A stretch of 64,000 nucleotides of DNA from Streptomyces sp. NL15-2K (lineage in GTDB: Bacteria > Actinomycetota > Actinomycetes > Streptomycetales > Streptomycetaceae): NCBI RefSeq assembly GCF_030551255.1, contig NZ_CP130630.1, positions 4,011,501-4,075,500 of the forward strand, read 5' to 3'. The notes below the pieces were generated by a model, which was not told where the DNA came from, did no database searches, and worked only from the letters and a program-made list of their open reading frames with translations. The position numbers and the translations under genes are program-made. Shown piece after piece: positions 1 through 9,400 of the stretch. How positions within the stretch are numbered: position 1 is the first letter of the stretch; each line of letters opens with the position of its first letter.

Positions 1-862
1 CCAGCACTCCGCGCAGTTCTGCTCGTCGCAGCGCCCTCCGTACCAGGGTGTCGGTCGCTTCGGGGTCGCTGGTTTTCATGCTGCCGAATCCGACGTAGAC
101 GGGCGGGGGCCCGTCGGCCAGGAAGGCGAGCAGTTGCCGCGGGGGTTTCCACCTCGGTCGGTCGTGGTGCCAGAAGCCGGTGACGTGGACGTTCGGTCCC
201 CAGTCGGACGGCCGCGGTACGAGGGTGGGACTGAACGCACAGAGCACGGGGGCTCGGCGAACCTGCCGGAAAGGGGCCGACAGGGACAGCTCCGGGAGGC
301 CGAGGTGCTCCCGGCGCCACGAGTTGATGAAGTGACGGCAGACAAGCCAGGACCCGAGGTCGACCGCGTCGAAACTGAGTCGGTTGCCCAAGGCCCCCAG
401 CATTCGGGCAGCCGGTGCGAACGGGTGCGGAAAGGTCTTCGTGGGCTGGCTCGGTTGGAAGTGGATGATGGCGTGCGGGACTTGGAGGTACTGGCTCAGG
501 TGAACGCCGAGGAAGCCGAAGGTGGGTGCCAGAACAAGGTCGGCTCCCTTCGCGCCGACCTGTGTCTCTTCCAGCATCGGCATGAAGTGGGGTCGCAGGA
601 CTCGGTCGATTCGGCGGATGAATGCCACCGGGTTGCTTCGGCCGGCGAGCAGTTCTTGCCCCTCGGCGGACTCGATGATCTCTGCGGGGTCGGCCGGAAG
701 GGGATGGAAATTCAGTCCCGCTTCGGCAATCAGATGCTGATAGCGCATGCTGGCGAGGACCCTTGCCGTGTCGCCCTGACGGGTCAGTGCTCGGCCCAGC
801 GCCAGGCAGGGCTGGACGTCGCCGCGGGATCCCGCGGCGAAGATCACCACTGTTCGCCCCAT
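1..862 (-). CDS. GT1-family glycosyltransferase (partial, C-terminus beyond window)
   Basis: The reading frame is open from ATG at 862 to the window edge, giving about 287 residues of an N-terminal half. The N-terminus reads MGRTVVIFAAGSRGDVQPCL; the GSRGDVQP motif is the hallmark of GT1/GT28 enzymes such as sterol 3-beta-glucosyltransferases and glycopeptide glycosyltransferases. The linker before the C-terminal nucleotide-sugar domain (VYVGFGSMKTSDP) is also present. The donor-binding domain lies outside the window. It begins 18 nt downstream of the Ag85-like esterase on the same strand with GAGAGAGG upstream, so the two are probably co-transcribed. In this setting it may glycosylate the PKS-derived lipid or build its sugar headgroup. 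Family is confident; the acceptor is inferred. Confidence 0.85.
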   Translation of the reverse strand, partial: MGRTVVIFAAGSRGDVQPCLALGRALTRQGDTARVLASMRYQHLIAEAGLNFHPLPADPAEIIESAEGQELLAGRSNPVAFIRRIDRVLRPHFMPMLEETQVGAKGADLVLAPTFGFLGVHLSQYLQVPHAIIHFQPSQPTKTFPHPFAPAARMLGALGNRLSFDAVDLGSWLVCRHFINSWRREHLGLPELSLSAPFRQVRRAPVLCAFSPTLVPRPSDWGPNVHVTGFWHHDRPRWKPPRQLLAFLADGPPPVYVGFGSMKTSDPEATDTLVRRALRRAELRGVL

Positions 863-880
863 GGCGTTGCCTCTCTCACG

Positions 881-1897
881 CTACTGGAGTGACTCCATGA
901 CCGTGGGCCAGATGCTATGCAGCTCCTTTTGCCAGTAGGGCCAGGAATGCGTCCCCGGCGAATAGATGTGCGCCGAGACCTCGACGCCCTCCGAGTAAAG
1001 CGCGGAAGCGAATCTCTTGATTTGCTCCGGCAGCACTGCTTCGCCTGCCACGCCTGCCAGTAGCACACCGAGTGAGTGACCCTGGTCCATAGGTCCAGGC
1101 ATACCATTGCCCACGGACAGATGGACCCGCATTCCGCGAAAGGAACGTGGCATGGCAGCGGGGTTGTGGGCTTGCCATACTTCGGCGTCCTCCACCGGGT
1201 CGCCCCAAACCTGTTTGATATCAGTGCCTTCCCTCATGGAGCTGACTCCGATGATCAGGCGCACAAGAGGGTCGTCGAGATCCGTGTAGGAGCTTATGGC
1301 CGCCACGTACCGAAACATCCCGGGGTGGCGTGCCGAGTAGTTGAGTGCGCCGAAGCCTCCCATGGACAGTCCCATGATCGCCCGCGATGGGCCGGCACGA
1401 TACTCCTTCTCCATGAGCCGCACGAGTTCGCTGGTGTGGAATGTTTCCCAGCGGGGCGTACCGGCGAGCCAATCGCTGTAGTAGCCGGACTTTCCGCCGT
1501 CGGGCATCACGATGAGCACGTCGGAGTTCTTCGACAGTGCCTCCACATCCGTCTCGCGCGTCCAAGACGTGTAGTTGTCTTCGCCGCCGTGGAGCATGTA
1601 CAGAACTGGAAAGGAGGCGTTTGGCCTTGTGCTCCAACTCTCGGGGAGAATGACGCGCACAGGGACAGACGCACCCATGGCCGGCGAACTGACCGTAAGG
1701 TCGCGCATTCGTTCGCCGAGCGTTTTCACTGCGGTGATACGAGCGTCTCGGCCATCGGCCCAGGAGGCGCTGTCCACCCTCCGCTCAGCCGCATTCGCCT
1801 GGGTTGAGAGCAGAGCGGCGACGAGTGAGAGACACACCAGGAAGAACTTACCGGTGAATCGAGAAAGGCCGACGAAACGATCGACGACGGACGACAT
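881..1897 (-). CDS. Secreted antigen-85/esterase-D-like acyltransferase or esterase
   Basis: An alpha/beta-hydrolase of 338 aa. I start at ATG 1897 because it opens directly onto a Sec signal peptide (hydrophobic stretch about 15-35, then TQANA); an in-frame ATG at 1963 would add 22 residues of low-GC sequence with no good RBS. The nucleophile is Ser178 in GLSMGGFG. Two stretches look like mycobacterial Ag85 mycolyltransferases: MPDGGKSGYYSDW (about 131-143) and the catalytic-His segment GTHSWPYWQKEL near the C-terminus. Ag85 proteins transfer mycolates between trehalose or arabinan outside the membrane. Here the enzyme may transfer or release the PKS product after export. It lies upstream of the glycosyltransferase and divergent from ccr. 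A plain carboxylesterase is the main alternative. Confidence 0.8.
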   Translation of the reverse strand: MSSVVDRFVGLSRFTGKFFLVCLSLVAALLSTQANAAERRVDSASWADGRDARITAVKTLGERMRDLTVSSPAMGASVPVRVILPESWSTRPNASFPVLYMLHGGEDNYTSWTRETDVEALSKNSDVLIVMPDGGKSGYYSDWLAGTPRWETFHTSELVRLMEKEYRAGPSRAIMGLSMGGFGALNYSARHPGMFRYVAAISSYTDLDDPLVRLIIGVSSMREGTDIKQVWGDPVEDAEVWQAHNPAAMPRSFRGMRVHLSVGNGMPGPMDQGHSLGVLLAGVAGEAVLPEQIKRFASALYSEGVEVSAHIYSPGTHSWPYWQKELHSIWPTVMESLQ

Positions 1898-2129
1898 GGG
1901 CTGCGGTGACTCCTCGGGAAGGAATAATCTCAAAAACAGATCATGTAGAAATGTGCTGTTCATTACCAGAGGACACGCCGTCCAGGACCCGTTGCTGTCA
2001 CAGCGTCAGCTCACCCCGCGCCGGCGAACAGCCGGAGCGATCCGCTCGTATGGCAGAGCAGCAGTTGCGGGGCAGCAGGTCAGCGGTTCTCTTGGAACAG
2101 TCGTGGAGCATGACGAGATTGGAGCCGAA

Positions 2130-3452
2130 ATGACATCGCCCCTGTCCGAAGCTGTCATCGCGGGTGCGGACGCAGCGGACCTCGAGTCACTTCCTCTTCC
2201 GGATTACTTCCCGGCGGCCTGTGTGCGCGCCAGCGACGTCGACATGTTCGAGGGTGTCAATGACAAGGACGTGCGCAAGTCCCTGTTCGTCGAGAAAGTT
2301 CCGATGCCTCAGCTCGCTCCGGACGAGGCTCTGATCGCCGTGATGGCGAGTTCGATCAACTACAACACGGTCTGGACGGCCATGTTCGAGCCGTTGCCCA
2401 CCTTCCAGTTCCTCAAGGAAATGGGGAAGGCCGGGGGATGGGAGGCACGGCACGATCTGCCGTACCACATCGTGGGTTCCGATGCTTCGGGCGTCATCGT
2501 CCGTACGGGATCGTCCGTGCGCAGGTGGAAGGTCGGTGATCACGTTTCGATCTCGCCGGTCTATGTCGACGAGCAGGATCCTGACACCCATTGCGACGGC
2601 ATGCTGGGGCACGGGCAGAAGGCGTGGGGGTTCGAGACGAACTTCGGCGGTCTGGCTCACTACGCCGTCGTCCGGGCGAGCCAGTTGATGCCGAAGCCTC
2701 CCGCCCTGACCTGGGAGGAAGCGGCCGTCAATCCCCTGTGTGCCAGTACGGCCTACCGCATGCTGGTCAGTGACCGCGGTGCGCGGATGAAGCAGGGCGA
2801 CATCGTGCTGGTCTGGGGCGCGACCGGTGGGTTGGGGTCCTACGCCGTCCAACTGGTGCGCAACGGAGGCGGAATCCCGGTCGGCGTGGTGAATTCCGAC
2901 GAGAAGGCACGTCTGCTCAGGTCACTCGGATGCGATGCCGTCATCAACCGCCAAGAGGTTCTGGGCGGGGACGACACGCTCCTGCAGCGTTTCGAGGGGT
3001 GGAAGAAGATGGGGAGGGCGATCCGCGAGGTGGTCGGTGAGGACCCACACATCGTGTTCGAGCACGTAGGCAGGCAGACTTTTCCGGCGTCCGTGTTCCT
3101 GACCAGGCGAGGCGGGACGGTCGTTACCTGCGGATCCAGTACCGGCTACGAGCACACATATGACAACCGATATCTGTGGATGCGGCTGAAGCGGATCATC
3201 GGCAGTCACGGCGCGAACCTTCACGAGCAGTGTGAGGTCAACCGGCTCATCACCATGGGCAACGTGGTTCCTGCCCTGTCGAGGACGTATCCGCTGGCGG
3301 AGGTCGCTGCGGCTGCGCGGACTGTCCAGGCCAATGAGCACATCGGCAAGGTCGGTGTGCTGTGTCTGGCTCCCCGTCCTGGGCTTGGCGTTACCGACCC
3401 GCAGGCCCGTGCTCAGGTGGGTGAGGAGCGGTTGCGCCTGTTCCGCAGGTGA
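2130..3452 (+). CDS. ccr: Crotonyl-CoA carboxylase/reductase
   Basis: An MDR-family enzyme of 440 aa, the normal length for CCR. It reductively carboxylates crotonyl-CoA or longer 2-enoyl-CoA with NADPH and CO2 to give ethylmalonyl- or alkylmalonyl-CoA. The start at 2130 has GGAG 5 nt upstream; a longer in-frame extension is non-coding in character. The CO2-binding residues known for the family are in place: Asn79 in INYNTVW, Phe168-Glu169 in WGFETNFGG and the His in IIGSHGAN. The cofactor loop WGATGGLGSYAVQL is intact. It is divergent from the esterase and convergent with the PKS, so it is probably a dedicated extender-unit supplier for the cluster rather than the ethylmalonyl-CoA pathway copy. 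The exact chain length of its substrate cannot be read from sequence. Confidence 0.95.
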   Translation: MTSPLSEAVIAGADAADLESLPLPDYFPAACVRASDVDMFEGVNDKDVRKSLFVEKVPMPQLAPDEALIAVMASSINYNTVWTAMFEPLPTFQFLKEMGKAGGWEARHDLPYHIVGSDASGVIVRTGSSVRRWKVGDHVSISPVYVDEQDPDTHCDGMLGHGQKAWGFETNFGGLAHYAVVRASQLMPKPPALTWEEAAVNPLCASTAYRMLVSDRGARMKQGDIVLVWGATGGLGSYAVQLVRNGGGIPVGVVNSDEKARLLRSLGCDAVINRQEVLGGDDTLLQRFEGWKKMGRAIREVVGEDPHIVFEHVGRQTFPASVFLTRRGGTVVTCGSSTGYEHTYDNRYLWMRLKRIIGSHGANLHEQCEVNRLITMGNVVPALSRTYPLAEVAAAARTVQANEHIGKVGVLCLAPRPGLGVTDPQARAQVGEERLRLFRR

Positions 3453-3480
3453 GCCCCACACAACAGGCGCGATTCAGCGA

Positions 3481-6400
3481 TCACTGGGTGTGCCGCCCGA
3501 TGGCACGGGCGACGTGCCGCGCGATGGTCCGGACGTGGGGCGGGTCGATGACGGACAGGTGGTCGCCCTCGACGGGGACGATCTCGAGAGACTCGCACAG
3601 GGGCGCCCATCCGAGGTCCGCGTCCTGCCGGAGGTAGCGCGGGTCCAGAGCGGTGGTGAGCTGCTGCGGTTGCTGGGCGCGGTAGAGCACTACGTGGCCG
3701 TCGTGGGGACGGGGGACGTACCGTTCGCCGACGCGGGCATCGACGTACGAGGTCCGCTGGTGCTCCATGATCCCTGGGCTCATGTCGAGGCCGGCGTCGG
3801 CGACCAGACGCATGATCACATCGATCTGCTGCTCGTCCGGGGTGGCCGCCAGCTCTTCGTAGGGCAGGTCCAGACGGTGGCCGTACGTCTTCTCGATGTA
3901 TTCGGCGAAACGGCCGAAACGCTCGAGCAGGAACTCCGGTGATTCCCGCTGCGGCAGAGCGGCGGGCAGGATGGTGTCGATCAGTCCGAGGAACCCGATG
4001 TCCTGTCCCTCTTGCTTCATCTGACAAGCCACTTCGTAGGCGAGGCATCCTCCGAAGGACCAGCCGAGCAGGTGGTAGGGCCCTTCCGGCTGGACGTCAC
4101 GCATGAGCGCGCGGTAGTGGGCTGCCTTGTCCTCCATGGTCCTCAACTCTTCGACGCGTTCCAGCCCGTACACAGGTTGTTCGGCCGGCAAGAGCCCCGT
4201 CAGAGGCAGGTAGACCGAGGTCGGTCCGCCGGCTGGGTGGAAGGTGAACAGCGGAGGCCGCTGTGACCCGGCGGATGCGGGGCGCAGGGTGGTGAGTGCC
4301 GACTGGCCGGTTCGGTTGACCACCGGCCGGATCAGTTCGGCGACGGCTGCGACGGTGCGGTGAGCGAGGATGGCGGGGGCCGTCAGGCTCAGCCGGGTGT
4401 CGTTGCCCAGCCGCCGGCGGATGACGACCGCCATGGCCTCGGCGGCGCGTTGGTCTCCGCCGGCAGCGGTGAAGTCCTCATGGATGTCCGTGGGCCCACG
4501 GTGCAGGACTTCGGCCCAGGCGCTCGCGACCAGCCGCTCTGCGGCGTCCCGGGCACCGAGGGAGCTTGGCAGCGAGGGTGCGGACGGCTGTGCCTGTCGG
4601 GTGCTGTCAGGCGCTGCAGGTGGGGAGCCGGCCTCCGGCGCGGCGGAGCCGAGGCCGAGTTGTTCCAGCACCGCGCCGCCGAGTTCGCGCAGGCAGGCGC
4701 CACGCAGGAGGCTTGAGGCAGGCAGGTCGATGCCGAAGTCCTGGCGAACCGCGTTGTGGATCCGCACCGCCATCAGGGAGTCCAGTCCGAGATCGGTCAG
4801 CGCAGTGGTCTCGTTGAGTTCGTGGGCGCTGAACCCCATGATGGCTGCCGCCCTCTTGACCAGGCGTGCGTATACCGTGTCCGGGGCTGAGCTTCCGAGG
4901 GCTGCGATGCCGGCGGGGCCGACCCAGTCGTCGGCGCTGAGCGCCCCGTCCTCGAGAACGTCGGTGAAGAAGGGGATGGCTGACAGACCGGGGAACGCCG
5001 CCAGCACGCGGTCCGTATCGAGGTGCACGACGCCGACGTGCGTACGGTTGAGAGTGACGAGCGCCTGCAGGGCGTCCATTCCCTCGGTCAGGTGGATGGG
5101 ATCCAGGGCCAGCGCCGGGTTCCCGGCCGCCCCACCGACGTTCTCCCAGGGGCCCCAGGCGATGGCGGTCGTCGGCCGGCCGGAGGCTCTGCGGTGGTGA
5201 GCCATGGCGTCGAGCCAGGCATTGGCGGCCGCGTAGGCGGACTGTCCCGGTGAGCCGACAAGTGCTGCGGCGGAGCTGTAGATCACCCACCAGTCCAGAT
5301 CGTGGTCGGCGGTGGCTGCCTGAAGGTTCCGGGCTCCGACGGTCTTCGGCCGCAGCACGGTGTCGAGGTCCGCCGGCTCGAGGTCCGTGATCATGCGATC
5401 GTGCAGGACACCGGCACAGTGCGCGATGCCGCGCAAGGTGTGGCCTTCGGCAAGAGCGGCACGCACGAGGCTGGGGGCGACATCCGGTTCTGCGATGTCT
5501 CCTTGGACCACGGCAACGGAGATTCCCTGGGCCAGCAGCTCGGCCAGCACAGACTGAGCCTCGGGCCCGGGGGCACGGCGTCCGTTGAGGACGATGCGGC
5601 CGACGCCCTGCTCGGCGAGTCGGCCTGCCGTTGCCAGGCCCAGTCCGGTCAGACCACCGGTGATGATGTAGGCGCCGTCGGGACGTGTGAATGCCACCTC
5701 GTCGTTGCGCTGAGGGGTGAGGTCGGCACGGGCGAGACAGGCCGTGAGGCGGGTGCCGGCCCTCCAGGCGATTTCATCGGCGTCACCGCCCGCAAGGAGT
5801 TCCTGGACGAGGTCGCCGACCGCGCCGGGCTGTTTGTCGATGTCCACCAGCGAGGTCCGCAGATGGGGGTGTTCGAGTGCCATGACACGGACGAGTCCAC
5901 GCAGGCAGGCAAGATGCGGCGTCCCGGGTTCCCCAGGCCCTGTCGCCTGTGCCAGCACGGTGGCCATCCACAGGCGCGGCGGTTGCTGGTGCGTGCCGCC
6001 GGCCAGGCATCGGGCCACCCGTGCCGCCGTGCGCAGTGGCCGCATGTCGTCGTCGCGTTCGTGCTGCGGGAAGAGCAGAACGACGGCGCTCGGGCCGTCC
6101 TGTGGGATCTGCAGCCATGCGTCCAGTACGGAGTCGCAGGCGTCGTCCTGGGCATCGGTCAGCGTGACGCCGACACCCCCGGCTTCCAGGGCCGACGCGA
6201 GCGAGGCCGTGATGCCGCCTGCGGCGTGCGGTTCGTCGCTCACTAGGAGGGCACGGTGCAGGCCCAGCGGCAGGGGGACGGTGGACTTCTTCCACTGGAT
6301 GTCGTAGGTGCACGTTTCGAGGGGCCGGGGGACCTCGCGCTGCTCGATGGGACGCAGCAGAACGGACCGGGCGACGATCTCGCTTGTGGCGCCTTGGGCA

Positions 6401-9400
6401 GTGACGTGCCACTGGTCGGCGTCGGTGTCCGCCGAGTCGGCGCCGACGGCAGGCGTGCAGCGGATGTCGTAACCGGTGTCGAGGATGCCCGGCCCCTTGA
6501 TGTGCAAGGTCCGTACGCCGACCGGGACGGTGTGCGCGGTGGCCTGGACGGCGCGGTCACTGCCTGGTGGCGTGCTCTCGGCGCCGGCCGCACTCAGCGA
6601 TTCGAACATGGCGGTCAACAGGTGCGCGTAGGACGGCCGGTGTGGGTGCTGCAGGTCCGCGGAGGCGAAGTGCTGGATGAAGGCCGGGGCCTGTTCCACG
6701 TCGGGGTGGTGCTCACCCGGTGGTTCGGGTTCGCGGGTGATGCGGGCCGAGGCGTAGCAGCGCCAGGCGGTGCCGGTGCCGCGGGCGTGGAGGGTGACGG
6801 TCCCGTGTGTGCCGGAGGCCGGTTCCCACACCGCGGTCAGGGGGGTGCTGCTGGAGATGGCGAGCCACTGGTGGATCCGCAGGTCCTCGATGCCGAGGTG
6901 GGTGATGCCCTCTCGGGCCCAGAGGTCCAGGCCGGCTTCGATCATCAGCTCCGCGGCCTCGGCGAGGGTCAGCACCGCTCTGTCGTGGACCGTGCTCCCG
7001 GGGCGGTGCCGACGGGTACCGACGTCTCCCAGCCACAGCACAGCGCCGGTCCTCGGGTCGTCGGTGCGCACGCCCAGCAGGGGGTGGCCGCCGACCGGGG
7101 TCGAGCCGACGTGGCGGGAGAACCAGAACCGTTTGTGACGCCAGGCGGGGGTGGGCAGTGCGGTGCGCGCCCCGGCGGGCCACAGCCCGGTGCTCATCGT
7201 GACGCCTGCGAAGTGCAGCCTGGCCAGCGCGGCGCGTACGGCGACGGTGTCGTCCGCGTTCTTGTGCAGGGTCGGGACGGCCAAGGCCTGGTCACCCCCC
7301 GGTGTCGCGTCGAGCGTCTCGGTGAGCGGGACGACGGCAATGGGGTGGGGTGAGATTTCCAGGAACAGAGTGTGGCCGTCTTCGGTGGCCGCGGTCACCG
7401 CCTGTTGCAGACGCACCGGGCGGCGGACGTTGGCGCACCAGTAGCTCGCGTCGGCTGCCGGGTCCGCGCGGGGATCGTCGAGGACTGTGCTGTACCAGGG
7501 CGTAGTGGGTGCGCTCGGGCGCAGAGCGACAAGATCTTCGCGCAGGGGCGGCAGAATGGGATCGACTGCGGCTGAGTGTCCGGCTCCACCGACCTCCAGC
7601 AGCCGGGCGAGGCGACCCTGCTCGGTCAACTCATCCACCAGGTCGCGCACCGCTTGGGCCGGTCCGGCCACCGTGCAGCGCTGCGGCGAGGAGTGGACGG
7701 CGACCTCCACACCGGGAAAGCGGCTGAGGATGTCCGTCCGGGACTGTGCGGGCAGCTCGATCGCGGCCATCGCACCGGCCTGTTCGGCGTCGATGGTGGC
7801 GAGGCGGGCCGATCGGCAGGCGATGACGCGAAGTCCGTCGCCGGCGTCGAGTGCGCCCGCGACCACGGCGGCTGTGACTTCGCCCATCGAATGGCCGATG
7901 ACGGCCGCGGGTTCCACGCCGTAGGCCCGCATGGTCTGCGCCAGGGCCAGCTGGATTCCGAAGAGCAGCGGCTGGGTCCGGTCCACTGTCCGGCCGGATT
8001 CGGACGTGAGCATGTCGGTCAGTGAGGAGCCGCTCTCCGCGATGAAGACCGGATCGAGCGCGGACACCTGGGCGGCGAAGACGGAGTCTTCGGTCAGCAG
8101 CCGCCGCCCCATGCCCTTCCACTGTGAGCCGTAACCGGAGAAGACGAAGACGGGTCGGCGCGCTGTGGACGACTGAGCCGCTCCGGCGTCGGTGCAAGCA
8201 GCGACTACTCCGGGAACAGTCTCGTCCCGGGCCAGCGCGGCGAGCCTGGCAGCAGCCTCGGGGTGGGTCCGCGCGACGACGGCGGCGCAGGACGGGCCAC
8301 GGCGATGCGACGCGAGGGTGTGGGCGATATCGATGAGCGCGGGTGCGTCGTCGGCGGCCACCCACCGCGACAGACTCGCAGCCACGTCGGCGAGCCGGTC
8401 CGGGGAGCGGGCGGACACCACCAGGATGTGCGGGTGGTTGCCCTCTTCGTCGTCGGCCGGCGAAGGCAACGCGGGACTCGGAACGGTTGGCGGCGCCTGC
8501 TCAAGGACGGCGTGGGCGTTCGTACCGCCGAATCCGAAGGCGGACACACCGGCGCGTCCCGGACGGTGACCCGGGGTGGGCCAGACGGTCGGTTCGGTCA
8601 CCACGCGCAGGCCCAGTTCGGCGAAGTCGATGTGGGGGTTGGGGCTGCGGAAGTGCAGGCTGGCCGGAATGCGGCTGCGCTGCAGGGCCAGCGCGGTCTT
8701 GATCAGGCCGATGATGCCGGCTGCGCCTTCGAGGTGCCCCAGATTGCTCTTGACCGATCCGATGAGCAGCGGCTGGTCGGGCCGCCTGCCGCGGCCGACG
8801 ACCGCTCCGAGGGCTGCTGCCTCGATGGGGTCTCCCAGCAGGGTGCCCGTTCCGTGCGCTTCGACATAGTCGACGTCGGCGGCGTCGATCCGTGCGTCAC
8901 GCAGGGCGTCGCGCAGCAGCGCTTCCTGCGCCGTCGGGTTGGGTGCCATGAGCCCCGCCGACCGGCCGTCCTGATTCACGGCGGTACCCCTGACGACGGC
9001 GATGACCCTGTCGCCGTCGCGCTGGGCATCGGCGAGACGCTTGAGGACGACGACGCCGCAGCCCTCACCGCGGGTGATTCCGTCCGCCGCGGCGTCGAAG
9101 GGCTTGCACTTGCCGTCCGCGGCCAGCGCACCGGCCTGTTCGAACGAGGCCGTGACCGCCGGGGACAGGAGCACGTTGACACCTGCGGCCAGTGCTGTGT
9201 CGCACTCCCCACTGCGCAGGCTGCGGCAGGCCAGGTGCACCGCCACGAGGGACGACGAGCAGGCCGAGTCGGTGGTGATGCTGGGGCCGCGGAGGTCGAG
9301 CAGGTAGGACACGCGGTTGGCGACGATGCTGCCGGCGGCTCCGGTGCTGGTCCACGGTGTCAGGCGCGCGGGGTCGGAAGTGGTCAGATGCCCGTACTCG

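Noticed and set aside
1898..1963. Upstream ATG for the Ag85-like esterase
   Set aside because: The extra 22 residues are encoded by atypically low-GC DNA, lack a ribosome-binding site and would bury the signal peptide.
1575..2129. N-terminal extension of the ccr frame by 185 codons
   Set aside because: It overlaps the esterase gene on the other strand and has no similarity to CCR; the start at 2130 gives the normal family length and has an RBS.
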